Shown piece after piece: positions 19,944 through 29,169 of a DNA stretch of 34,992 bases. Numbering within the stretch: the first letter of the stretch is position 1; the number at the start of each line of letters is the position of its first letter. The translations under genes and the position numbers were made by a program. The notes under the pieces were generated by a model. It was not told where the DNA came from, searched no databases, and saw only the letters and a list, made by a program, of their open reading frames with translations. This DNA is from SIG607 sp045590395 (GTDB lineage: Bacteria > Bacillota > Clostridia > Oscillospirales > Acutalibacteraceae). The stretch covers positions 1-34,992 of the forward strand of contig JAZNQX010000176.1 of the NCBI GenBank assembly GCA_045590395.1, written 5' to 3'.

Positions 19944-20570
19944 ATGAAAAAGAGTAGGTATTTAAATCAAGGTTTACAAAAAGATAATCCTCTTTTGTTG
20001 GATAAAGCTTTGCAAGATATGCAAAATCATCTAAAGGCCACTTTGCCATGGCTTAATACAGTATTTGGTAGGGCCTATAGATTAGTAGAGCATAAATCTG
20101 ACGGTGAAAAATTTATATATCCGGCAGCGTATATTGGTAATAGCGAATATGTAGCTTTATTACCAGATGATAATTTTGGTAATTTTGTTTGGTTTGATAT
20201 ATATGACCCTCAGATAGTGGATAGAATTACTCCACGGTCTCCCCAATACACATTTATGGGCGCGGCCGTATTTTGGTATAATATAACTAGCATTTATAGC
20301 GATAATAGTTTTATGTATACTGAAGAAGTAAAATCTGAAATACTTAAGGCCTTTACGTCACCTGGCATATTCCAAAGCCCAGGCCGCATAGAAGTAAGAG
20401 AATTATATGAGCGCTTTGAAAATATATATAAGGGCTATTCAGTAGAAAAGGTTTATGACGACTTTGTATATAAAGGAAAAAATATACAAGGTATAGATAA
20501 ACAATATTTTATGCACCCGTATGCTGGGTTAAGAGTAGAATTTACATTAAATATTAGAGAATTATGTTGA
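19944..20570 (+). CDS. Probable tail-terminator or connector protein
   Basis: This encodes 208 residues from the ATG at 19944. An in-frame ATG at 19911 lies within the preceding gene and is less likely. It is a mixed alpha/beta protein with aromatic-rich strands (YIGNSEYVALLPDDNFGNFVWFDIYDPQ) and a C-terminal strand (AGLRVEFTLNIRELC). The order after a gp10-like gene and before the tail-assembly genes is where a tail-terminator protein is expected. Function assigned by position only. Confidence 0.6.
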   Translation: MKKSRYLNQGLQKDNPLLLDKALQDMQNHLKATLPWLNTVFGRAYRLVEHKSDGEKFIYPAAYIGNSEYVALLPDDNFGNFVWFDIYDPQIVDRITPRSPQYTFMGAAVFWYNITSIYSDNSFMYTEEVKSEILKAFTSPGIFQSPGRIEVRELYERFENIYKGYSVEKVYDDFVYKGKNIQGIDKQYFMHPYAGLRVEFTLNIRELC

Positions 20571-20812
20571 CCGATATTATTATTACAAGTTTGTTATCTG
20601 CTTTTATTATATTGCTGATAACTAAATTAGGGCTACGCGATTTTATTATTGAATCAGGACCAGCTATAATATCTAAAATGTTTAATTGCGATTTTTGTTT
20701 AAGCTTTTGGACAAATATGATAATAGCAATGGTTTTGACTAGTTTAACAGGCCAAATCAATTTATTAGTTCTGCCGATATTTACGGCACCAATAACAAGA
20801 ATATTGATATGA
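20564..20812 (+). CDS. Small membrane protein with CxxCLSFW motif
   Basis: This encodes 82 residues with two or three hydrophobic segments (about 3-22, 51-62 and 66-80). Between them is the motif C42-D-F-C45-L-S-F-W, characteristic of the DUF1360 family of small phage and bacterial membrane proteins. The role of that family is not known to me. It is odd to find a membrane protein inside the tail operon. It overlaps both neighbours by a few bases, so it is translated with them. Confidence 0.75.
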   Translation: MLTDIIITSLLSAFIILLITKLGLRDFIIESGPAIISKMFNCDFCLSFWTNMIIAMVLTSLTGQINLLVLPIFTAPITRILI

Positions 20813-21585
20813 AGAAATTATTGATAAATAATAAAGTAGTAGAAGTTTATGATAGCATAGAAGAGATGCCTATTGTAAACTTTCAGAAATATAATAAGTA
20901 TTTACTTATTGATTCTGGCATAGGGTCTGATATAGATGAGATAGATAGTCATATAGTAAAAATTGCCAAGTTTATTAAAAAAGGTGATACAGAAAAAGCT
21001 ATGTTGGAGCTTCAGAATATGCGACAAAATCTATATATGATAAATAGTGAAATATCTCCGAAATATTTAGCTTTTTCGGCGTTAGTCCATAAAGTAGATG
21101 AAGTAGAGGTTACCGACTTATCTGATGAAGGGCTTAAAGAAGTTCTTGCAAAAATTAAAGAAGTAAAGCATAATAAAATTCTAGCTTTTTTGCTGGAATT
21201 TAAAAAAAAAATACAGGAAGAGTTAGAACTTTATTTTCCAGAAGACTTTGTAGGCGTAAAAGAAAAAGAAGTATTTGACCTATTAAAAATAAGGGCCTTA
21301 TTTATATTAGATGGCATAGTGGAAGGTAAAGATAATTCAGGCGAGGTAGAAAAAATAAACGACAGATTATTTAGTAGGTATAAGCCCCATATTTTTATAG
21401 GTGAAAAATCTATAGAAATTAAGCAAGACAAACAATTCGAAACAACTTGCTTATATATAGCTCAGAAAACAAATTTGGATGCTAAAAAAATGACCGTATT
21501 TCAATTTTATAGTTCTTTGGATATATTAAAAAAACAATCTGAAGCAGAATCAAAAGCTTTAAATAAAAATAAGAGGAGACAATAG
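20809..21585 (+). CDS. Probable tail-assembly chaperone
   Basis: This encodes 258 residues, helical and charged, lying directly before the tape measure gene where tail-assembly chaperones are found. Unlike the G/GT pair of lambda, it is one continuous frame, and I see no slippery-sequence extension into a second frame. It ends KNKRRQ, and the same region carries the GAGGAG Shine-Dalgarno of the tape measure. Assignment is by position and composition. Confidence 0.6.
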   Translation: MKKLLINNKVVEVYDSIEEMPIVNFQKYNKYLLIDSGIGSDIDEIDSHIVKIAKFIKKGDTEKAMLELQNMRQNLYMINSEISPKYLAFSALVHKVDEVEVTDLSDEGLKEVLAKIKEVKHNKILAFLLEFKKKIQEELELYFPEDFVGVKEKEVFDLLKIRALFILDGIVEGKDNSGEVEKINDRLFSRYKPHIFIGEKSIEIKQDKQFETTCLYIAQKTNLDAKKMTVFQFYSSLDILKKQSEAESKALNKNKRRQ

Positions 21586-21586
21586 T

Positions 21587-24500
21587 ATGGACGATGCAGT
21601 AATGAGGTATAGTGATTTAATACAACCGGACGGCTCTATAGACGAGTTAATACGGTTATTAGATAAGGTACAGCGTGAATACTCAACACTTACGCAGGCG
21701 GCTAAGCAATACGCGACAAATATGCAAGCAGATATGCGTCGTGTAAATACGTCTACAAAAGCGGGTAGAGATGAGATGGCTCGTTTAACCGCTCAGGTGG
21801 ACACTTTAGACGACGTAATGAGGGGCTTAGGAGATAGATATAGACTTATAGACCAAGAGCTAGAAGCAATGCGCTCTGAAACATCACAGTCGGTCAATAG
21901 TATTAGCGCGCTAGCGGACCAAGTACAGAGGTATAAAGAAATTACGGCGAGCATGCGTAGTATGCGTAGCATGTTCGAAGGCCCTTCAATACAAGGCCTG
22001 ACTGACGATAACTTTTTACAAAGTTTTAAAGAGCTGGAAAATGTAATTAGCCGTACGCAACCAATATTTGATGAATACTTGGCCTCTGCTAGTAAAGTTT
22101 TATTAGACCTAAGGCGCGTTCAAGGGGCTTTAGATTTTGATGCTTCGGGCCGAGCTGCAAAAGACGCTTTAGATAATTTGCAGATTGCTTTAATGGGCCT
22201 CCGAGCGCAATATGGTTCTCTTGAAGCGAAGGACCGTGAAAGCGAGTTTGGCATAGTTACAAAAAACAACATTGATATTCTACGAAGTGCTATAGTTATA
22301 CTTAACGCAGAAATTGAGCCATTTATTGATAAAACCACAGAGTTAGTAAAGGCTCAGCAAGGCTTAGGGGTGGCCATGAGTAAAGAGGGCCAAGAGGCGG
22401 TAGCTTTAAAACAAAGGACTGCAGAGCTAAATAAAGAAACGCGTTTACATTCAATTGAAATAAGCGCCGAAGAGGGCGCTTATGAAAAACTTAAGGCCCA
22501 GCTGGAATTAGCCAAAAGTGAATGGAAAAAATTAGGAAAGTCTAAAAGAGATACGACAGAGGCTGGCCAGGCCTTAATAGCTCATATTATTGATTTAGAA
22601 AACCAACTTAAAAAACTTGATAGCCGACTTAAAGGGTCTACCCAGGGGATGTCCGCTTTAGAAAAAGCTGAGCAACAATTAGCTTACGTTCAATCAGAAG
22701 AGGGCAAGCAGTTGTCAAAAGTAAGAAGTCAAATTTCAGCAATAAATACCGAGAGGAGACTGGAAGAAAAAATGGCTAGCGACTTAGCTAAAGCAGAGAC
22801 ACGCTTAGAACAGGCGCGTTCGGCTGAAAATGTAGAGCTACACAAAAAATCTATTGCAATACAGGAAGCTAATAGGGTGGCAAAATTAGAAGCTCAGCTT
22901 GCTGAAGCTAACGAAGGCTCTTATAATGCAATGGCCGCTCAATACGAGCTTAATAAAATTAAAATTAAGAATTTAGCTATAGCTAATCGGGAATTAACAG
23001 CTGAAGAGAAAGAATTAGTTGGCCAAACTTATACTCTTCGTCAAGAAATGAAGCGCGTACAGGAGATGACTGGAGTCCATACTTTATCAGTAGGTGACTA
23101 TGGAAAAGCATGGGACAGCCTCGGTTTTTCTGTTGTGCAGATTGTGCGTGAATTACCATCCGCGGCTATGGGCCTTAATACTTTATTTTTAGCAGTGTCT
23201 AATAATATTCCTATTTTAATAGATGAAATAGGTAAATTACGTAAAGAAAATCAAGCGTTTTTAGACCAAAATGAGCCAGAGAAAGTTAAAAGTGTAATTG
23301 GCCAAATATCAAAGTCTTTATTTAGTTGGCAAACAGCTTTAATAGCAGTGCTTACAGCATTATCTATGCATGGTGATAAAATATGGGGGTGGATTACTTC
23401 TTTATTTAGAGGCCGAGATGCTGTTATTTCTCTAAGAAAAGCTATTCGAAATCTTAACAAAGAGCTTAAAAACTCTAATGATAGTTATGGCAGTAATATA
23501 GCTACTTTTAAAAAATTACAAAATCAATGGTCCAAGCTAAAAACTGATATGGAAAAAACAGAGTGGCTAAAAAATCACGAAGAAGCGTTCGACGAGCTGG
23601 GCCTGTCTGTAACAAATATAATTGAAGCTGAACGCGTATTAATTGACCAAGCTGATGATGTGGAAAAAACTTTTAAGAAGCGCGCACAAGCAGCTGCTGC
23701 AACGGCTTTGGCTACTAAAGAGTATGAAAAAGCTTTAGAAAAAGAAGCAAAAGCAGAACGGCTAAGGCGTGAAATAGCTGATAAAAGAGCAAAAGAGCAT
23801 GAAAAAAGGACCGGAAAGTCCACTATAGGTAGTCATATTAAGACTGAAGCGGGTGAGTATGTGCTGACAGAAAGGGACGCTTATGACTTCTATTATGAGT
23901 ACGCGGGTACTTATGACCCCAAAGTAAAAAAGTTAAACGCAGAGGCTAAGGCTGCAGAAGAAACAGGCGACCAGTATTTACGCTTAGGCGAGATATGGGA
24001 TGATATACAGGACGATGACGATAAAAACGGCTACGGAAGCGGAAGCGGTGATGGTAGTGACCTTACAGACCGTATCTACAGAGCTCGCTTACAGGCAAGA
24101 AAAAAATATGAGGAGTCGCAAACTAAGTTAATTAAAGATGAGTATGACAAGCGAGAGCGCGAATTAAAAGCTAGCGCTCAGGCTGAAGTTGAAGCTCTGG
24201 AAGAAACTCAACGAAAAGCTATAGAATGGCGAGACGACCCCGAAAATGACTATGAAGAATTAACCGAGGATGAACGAAAGGCGATAGACGAGATTCTTGA
24301 AAAAACGGCTGCCAATATAGTGAATATAAGAAAGAAACTTAATGAGGATTTAAGGCTTCTTGCGATAGACCGTCAGATTAGTACACTTAAAATTCAAGAA
24401 GAGACTAATGATATGACTTTGAAAGCTGTTAAAAAAGGCTCGGAAGAAGAGTATAATTTACAAAAGAAAGCTTTAACCTTACAATACGAGCTGCTAAAAA

Positions 24501-26017
24501 AAGAGAATGAAAAGTTGGTAGGCACAGGATTAGCGTTAGAGGAGCAGGTTATTATTGATGCCTTTCTTGCAGATATGGCCAAATTAACTCATGAGTATAA
24601 CGATTTTATATTACAAGAAACCATAGCAGGCTATCAATATCGAATAGATATGCTGGATAACAGTAATCAAGAGCAGCTAGCCTTAGCAAGGCAATTTACT
24701 TTAGATATACTAGACTTAGAAGAAGAACGTGAAATAGCGCAAAATAAACAATTAGCTAAAAATTTACAAAAAGATGAGAACTTAATAAGAGATAGTTATG
24801 CCCGCCGCAGGGCTATGGTGAAAGCAGGCTGGGCTAAAGATGATTATATGGCCCAATTGCAAGCTGACGTAATAAATTTTGAAACGGGTGTATCCGCTCC
24901 AACAGGACCAAGACCTAACACGAGAGGCGGTCGGGGCTTATTTGGCACAAGTCAGGTTTCGGAGTATCAGGCAAGAGTATACGCTAAAGAAAAGGAAATA
25001 GAGGGCCTCCAATATCAAATAGATAATGCGTCCAATTTAGGCCTAACAGTAAATGACGTGGTCTTATTAGAAGCTAATTTAAATAAGGCTAACACAGAGT
25101 TAGATGAAATGACAAAATTAAGTACGCTAATAAGTGAAAAGGGCCTAGGCGGTGGAATCCTCACAAAACTCGGCTTCGACGACGAGCAGATAGGCGCTTT
25201 ACAAAGCGCTACCAATATAGTCATTGACCAAATAAATGCTATTATGCAGGCAGAAATAGAAGCGGCAGAAAAAGCAGTAGAGCTTGCGCAAGAGCGAGTA
25301 GACGCCGCGCAGAGCGTTTATGACGCCGAGATAGAAGGCCGTAATAATGGATATGCCAATAATGTAGCTACCGCTAAAAAAGAGCTTGAACAAGAAAAGA
25401 AAAATCAAAGAGAAAAGCAGAGAATATTAGAAGAAGCACAAAAAAGGCAAGAAGCTATTAACACAATAACGCAAGCTTCATCTTTAGTAACAGCCTCCGC
25501 TGAGCTATGGGCCGCTTTTGCGCCGGGCGGTGCATGGGGTATAGCGGCCGCTATAGCGGGAATAGCTACTATGTGGGCTTCTTTTGCAGCGGCTAAAATT
25601 AAGGCGGCTCAAGTCACAAGTACTTACGGCGAAGGAGGTTTAGAGTTCTTAGAGGGTGGCTCCCATGCATCAGGCAACGACATAGATTTAGGTACTACTA
25701 ATAGCAAGGGCAGGCGCATGAGAGCCGAGGGCGGCGAGGCCATGGCTATTATAAATAAGCGTAATACTAAGAAATATCGTAAAGTTTTACCTGATATTAT
25801 TGATAGTCTTAACGCCGGTATATTTGAAGAAAAATATATGAATTCGCTCGATACTACTGGGCTATCTACTATTGTAGTACAGCCATCAAATATTGATTTA
25901 TCTCGTATAGAAAATAGCGTGGACGATATACGTAAGCAAAGTCAAGTTAGATATTACAGTATGGACGGATATTTGGTAATACAGGATAAAAATGTTAAAC
26001 GCATAATTAAGAACTGA
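21587..26017 (+). CDS. Tape measure protein
   Basis: This 1476-residue protein is by far the longest in the window. It has extended coiled coil in the first third, a hydrophobic stretch at about 523-600 (LPSAAMGLNTLFLAVSNNIPILI and SLFSWQTALIAVLTALSMHG), more coiled coil, and a second hydrophobic region at about 1295-1340 (AGIATMWASFAA). This is the usual architecture of tape measure proteins, which set tail length and later form the DNA channel in the membrane. By the usual rule of about 0.15 nm per residue the tail would be near 220 nm. AGGAG precedes the start. Confidence 0.93.
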   Translation: MDDAVMRYSDLIQPDGSIDELIRLLDKVQREYSTLTQAAKQYATNMQADMRRVNTSTKAGRDEMARLTAQVDTLDDVMRGLGDRYRLIDQELEAMRSETSQSVNSISALADQVQRYKEITASMRSMRSMFEGPSIQGLTDDNFLQSFKELENVISRTQPIFDEYLASASKVLLDLRRVQGALDFDASGRAAKDALDNLQIALMGLRAQYGSLEAKDRESEFGIVTKNNIDILRSAIVILNAEIEPFIDKTTELVKAQQGLGVAMSKEGQEAVALKQRTAELNKETRLHSIEISAEEGAYEKLKAQLELAKSEWKKLGKSKRDTTEAGQALIAHIIDLENQLKKLDSRLKGSTQGMSALEKAEQQLAYVQSEEGKQLSKVRSQISAINTERRLEEKMASDLAKAETRLEQARSAENVELHKKSIAIQEANRVAKLEAQLAEANEGSYNAMAAQYELNKIKIKNLAIANRELTAEEKELVGQTYTLRQEMKRVQEMTGVHTLSVGDYGKAWDSLGFSVVQIVRELPSAAMGLNTLFLAVSNNIPILIDEIGKLRKENQAFLDQNEPEKVKSVIGQISKSLFSWQTALIAVLTALSMHGDKIWGWITSLFRGRDAVISLRKAIRNLNKELKNSNDSYGSNIATFKKLQNQWSKLKTDMEKTEWLKNHEEAFDELGLSVTNIIEAERVLIDQADDVEKTFKKRAQAAAATALATKEYEKALEKEAKAERLRREIADKRAKEHEKRTGKSTIGSHIKTEAGEYVLTERDAYDFYYEYAGTYDPKVKKLNAEAKAAEETGDQYLRLGEIWDDIQDDDDKNGYGSGSGDGSDLTDRIYRARLQARKKYEESQTKLIKDEYDKRERELKASAQAEVEALEETQRKAIEWRDDPENDYEELTEDERKAIDEILEKTAANIVNIRKKLNEDLRLLAIDRQISTLKIQEETNDMTLKAVKKGSEEEYNLQKKALTLQYELLKKENEKLVGTGLALEEQVIIDAFLADMAKLTHEYNDFILQETIAGYQYRIDMLDNSNQEQLALARQFTLDILDLEEEREIAQNKQLAKNLQKDENLIRDSYARRRAMVKAGWAKDDYMAQLQADVINFETGVSAPTGPRPNTRGGRGLFGTSQVSEYQARVYAKEKEIEGLQYQIDNASNLGLTVNDVVLLEANLNKANTELDEMTKLSTLISEKGLGGGILTKLGFDDEQIGALQSATNIVIDQINAIMQAEIEAAEKAVELAQERVDAAQSVYDAEIEGRNNGYANNVATAKKELEQEKKNQREKQRILEEAQKRQEAINTITQASSLVTASAELWAAFAPGGAWGIAAAIAGIATMWASFAAAKIKAAQVTSTYGEGGLEFLEGGSHASGNDIDLGTTNSKGRRMRAEGGEAMAIINKRNTKKYRKVLPDIIDSLNAGIFEEKYMNSLDTTGLSTIVVQPSNIDLSRIENSVDDIRKQSQVRYYSMDGYLVIQDKNVKRIIKN

Positions 26018-26018
26018 T

Positions 26019-28238
26019 ATGAATAAAAGGAATTTTGAATTTTATTTAGAGTACGGGGGTAATAGAATACCAGTTACTCCATACTATAAAACTTTGTCAA
26101 AGAAAACGGCTAAAGAGGCTGGGCAGCAGTTTTATCGTGAGTCTTTAGAAGGACAAGTTAAATTTGTTGGCGATGACTTTAAGCTAATTTATGATGAGCC
26201 TATTACCACCGAGTTTACTTTTATAGTAATGCTCGATGGGGCTGACTACTATAAAGGTACTTTTACAAAAGTTGACTGCAAATTGGATATAGCAAAACAA
26301 ACGGTTGAACCGAAATTTAAAACTAAAGACGCTTATGCCGAGTTACTTGATAGGTATAAAGACGAGTATGATTTAATAGGCTTGAATATATTAACAGAGC
26401 CTATAGCTTGTAAAAAAAGGCCATTTACACAAATTTACTGTTTAGGCGCGAGCTCTGTTACTAACGTATATAATCGCCGTACGTGGGAAACAGATACCTC
26501 AGTTGCTATAGAGACTGGCGCTGATATTAAAAAATACGGCTTTACAAGTATAGGCGCTTTTCGAGAAATATATATTGAAGGAGCATCAATAGAAGGGGTC
26601 AATGGCATATATAATAAGTTTGAATATAAAACAGAAGATATTAGCACCGACTTGTTTATCGAGTACTATCTTTGGTACTCACCAGTCCGTAATGGTGTTA
26701 CCTATGCTATTCAACTTGCGCGTTATAATACCCAGCGTATAGTAGGCATGAGTATATTTGCCTCAAATCAAGATAATCCGTTATATGGCATACCCCAAGA
26801 AGACCTTGACGCTCATCCTGGCAGCCTTAACCAATTTTTTAGGGAGCGAGGAGATATGACCAATTTAGTATTTCCGGCAGTTGCTGGCTCAGATTTTGCG
26901 ATAGTTACTAAAGATTTTTTATATGATATTTATGCGAGAGTAATCAACGCTAAGAGTGGCACAAAAATAAACTATAATGATTTTGCAATAAGTAATACGT
27001 CTTATAAATTTTATACTAACGCTCCTACTCTTACAATAAAGCAATCAGCGGCTAGCGAAAAAACGGAAACGTCTTATGGCGTTAATGACTACGGTGAATA
27101 TTTTACAAATAAGGACTTACCTTCATTAAATAGCCCTTATGATAGCTATTTACCGATATGTAGGAGTTCTTGGGTAAATACTTCAATATGGCTAACTTAT
27201 ATCGATGAAGATTTTCGGGAATTGGACAGCGATTATTCTTATTCATATACGCTACGAGACTCTTTTAATATAGGTAACGTTATTAAAGGACTATTAACTA
27301 AAGTGGCGCCTAATATAACCCATGATACTACTGCGGAATATAGTCATTTTTTGCACGATGACACTTTTATATTGCCAAATATGCCTGAGAAGTTCTATCC
27401 GTATATTACCCAAAAAACAAATATGATAAAAGGTACTTACGACCAAGCGGCGCAAACTGCTAAAACATCAATGGAAGAAATTATGAATATGCTACGCGAT
27501 TGTTTTAGATGTTATTGGTATGTAGATAGCGACAATAAGCTTAGAATAGAGCATATTTCTTATTTTTTAAATGGCCGGTCTTACGAACAAAACAACGCCT
27601 CGATTGATTTGACTACTGTTTTTGATAGCTTTAATAGAAAAAGAATTTTACTTGGTCAAGGAGCTATTGAATACGATATATCTGATTTAAGCCGAAAATA
27701 TACTTTTTCTTTTGTAGATGAAAGCTTTTTACCTTTTTATAAGGCTAACTTAGAGTTTGACGCAGCGTATATAGATAATAGTAAAATAGAAGATATAGCA
27801 GTAAATAATTTTTCAGCAGACGTGGACTATATGCAAATTGAAGCTGATTCTGTATCGTCTGACGGTTTTGCTTTACTATGCCCAGTTAAAATTAACGACG
27901 AACTAAGCCTTTCTTTAAAAGACGTACAAGTAGTTGAAAAAGGTAGGCCCAATAGGATTTATGTAAATAATGCATACGCCTCTTGGGGAGCGCTTATTGG
28001 ATTTTATATGTGGGGTGCAGTCTCTAGTAAGTTTGAATACACGTCTTTATTATATGATATATCGTCTTCAATTCAATCTTTGGCTAATATTATGAAGCAA
28101 TCTTTATCTGTGCCATTTATGCCCAATCTAAGGCCGTATATGAAAATAATAACTGATATAGGCGAAGGCCAAATAGAGTCAGTTTCAGAGAACTTAGACA
28201 CAGGATATTTAAGTATCAATTTAGTTTATCCTATGTAA
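26019..28238 (+). CDS. Distal tail / baseplate protein
   Basis: This encodes 739 residues, beta-rich with many aromatic residues, starting one base after the tape measure stop. Its place matches the Dit/Tal-like hub of siphophage tails. The N-terminal part (about 1-110, FEFYLEYGGNRIPVTPYYKTLSKK) looks like a hub domain. The middle is probably a carbohydrate-binding or decoration region, and the C-terminal part (DIGEGQIESVSENLDTGYLSINLVYPM) returns to a hub-like beta fold. Whether it includes an enzymatic activity is not visible. Confidence 0.72.
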   Translation: MNKRNFEFYLEYGGNRIPVTPYYKTLSKKTAKEAGQQFYRESLEGQVKFVGDDFKLIYDEPITTEFTFIVMLDGADYYKGTFTKVDCKLDIAKQTVEPKFKTKDAYAELLDRYKDEYDLIGLNILTEPIACKKRPFTQIYCLGASSVTNVYNRRTWETDTSVAIETGADIKKYGFTSIGAFREIYIEGASIEGVNGIYNKFEYKTEDISTDLFIEYYLWYSPVRNGVTYAIQLARYNTQRIVGMSIFASNQDNPLYGIPQEDLDAHPGSLNQFFRERGDMTNLVFPAVAGSDFAIVTKDFLYDIYARVINAKSGTKINYNDFAISNTSYKFYTNAPTLTIKQSAASEKTETSYGVNDYGEYFTNKDLPSLNSPYDSYLPICRSSWVNTSIWLTYIDEDFRELDSDYSYSYTLRDSFNIGNVIKGLLTKVAPNITHDTTAEYSHFLHDDTFILPNMPEKFYPYITQKTNMIKGTYDQAAQTAKTSMEEIMNMLRDCFRCYWYVDSDNKLRIEHISYFLNGRSYEQNNASIDLTTVFDSFNRKRILLGQGAIEYDISDLSRKYTFSFVDESFLPFYKANLEFDAAYIDNSKIEDIAVNNFSADVDYMQIEADSVSSDGFALLCPVKINDELSLSLKDVQVVEKGRPNRIYVNNAYASWGALIGFYMWGAVSSKFEYTSLLYDISSSIQSLANIMKQSLSVPFMPNLRPYMKIITDIGEGQIESVSENLDTGYLSINLVYPM

Positions 28239-28240
28239 AA

Positions 28241-28260
28241 GTTAAATTTACGCTAAAAAT
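28241..28260 (+). promoter_or_regulatory. Putative late-activator site 2
   Basis: GTTAAATTTACGCTAAAAAT differs from site 1 (13033-13052) by one base, and its end is again 33 bp upstream of TATATTTG. It begins 2 bases after the stop of the baseplate gene. Confidence 0.6.
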
Positions 28261-28293
28261 ACTTTTAAATTAGATTTGAATTGAAATTTTTAT

Positions 28294-28301
28294 TATATTT
28301 G
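28294..28301 (+). promoter_or_regulatory. Late promoter inside the tail operon
   Basis: TATATTTG with TTTG at 28275-28278 upstream. It ends one base before the first ATG of the next gene, so transcription would start at or after that codon. Either the message is leaderless or translation begins at a later ATG. Confidence 0.65.
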
Positions 28302-28302
28302 C

Positions 28303-29169
28303 ATGATGGAAATATTAAATAACATATCGCCTTTGCCATTTTATATGGACTTAGCTCAGCAAAATCATCGTAAAGATTATGCTTTTGGACAAATATATCC
28401 TCTTATAATAGCAGATGATATTATTTTGCCTTTCCAATTTTTAATCTTAGAAGGCACAAGCACTATATTTAGCAGTGACTTTAACAATGATTTTGATAAA
28501 AATCCGTATTTTGATATAGACTTGGCTATTAGTAAAGTGCTCCTTTGGAATTTTAATACAAAGCTCAGCTTCGATATTACTAATAATATTATAGCTAATA
28601 GGCTAGAACTTAAAGCAATATCACCTGGCGTATCGCTTATTAAATACCCAGGCACTTTGCCAATAACGGCTTTAAAACAAGAAGGTCCTTACTATCTAGA
28701 AATTATCTTGTCTAATGGCACCTCTTTTTATTCTGACTTGTTTATATCTGCGCAAGATACTTCTAACTGTATCTTATTAGAATACGGCAATAACTATAAT
28801 TTAGAGCTGCCTGTAGGGCATATAGATTTTAGCGATAATTTTAAATTCCGGTGTTATTTAGCCACAGAAATAGGAAAGCCTGAATACGCTTTTGAAGAAG
28901 AAGCTACTACCCGCATGGGATATACTTTTATTGAAAGTCAAGTCAGCAAAAAGATATATAGATTTTCGATTATTGCGCCGGAGTATTTATGCGACGCATT
29001 AAGAATTGTTAGGCTTTGCACATCGAAACGAATTCTTACTAAATATGCTTCACATAAGGCGTTATCATTTAGTATGAATCCTTCTTGGGAAGAGCAGGGC
29101 GATTTAGCAGTAGTAGAATGCTCATTTGAAACAGACACAGTAATAACTAACATAGGAAATATATTATGA
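28303..29169 (+). CDS. Tail tip / baseplate protein
   Basis: This encodes up to 288 residues. The N-terminus (ISPLPFYMDLAQQNHRKDYAFGQIYPLI) followed by beta-rich sequence fits a tail-tip protein, and the gene sits between hub and fibre. The start is uncertain: the first ATG (28303) lies almost at the -7 box of the promoter at 28294, so a start at 28306 or at M15 (28345) is possible if only the local transcript is used. Read-through from upstream would permit the full form. The stop overlaps the next start (ATGA). Confidence 0.7.
   Translation: MMEILNNISPLPFYMDLAQQNHRKDYAFGQIYPLIIADDIILPFQFLILEGTSTIFSSDFNNDFDKNPYFDIDLAISKVLLWNFNTKLSFDITNNIIANRLELKAISPGVSLIKYPGTLPITALKQEGPYYLEIILSNGTSFYSDLFISAQDTSNCILLEYGNNYNLELPVGHIDFSDNFKFRCYLATEIGKPEYAFEEEATTRMGYTFIESQVSKKIYRFSIIAPEYLCDALRIVRLCTSKRILTKYASHKALSFSMNPSWEEQGDLAVVECSFETDTVITNIGNIL

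Noticed and set aside
20809..21585. Programmed frameshift in the tail chaperone gene
   Set aside because: I saw no convincing slippery heptamer with an overlapping second frame; the A-runs lie within the single open frame.
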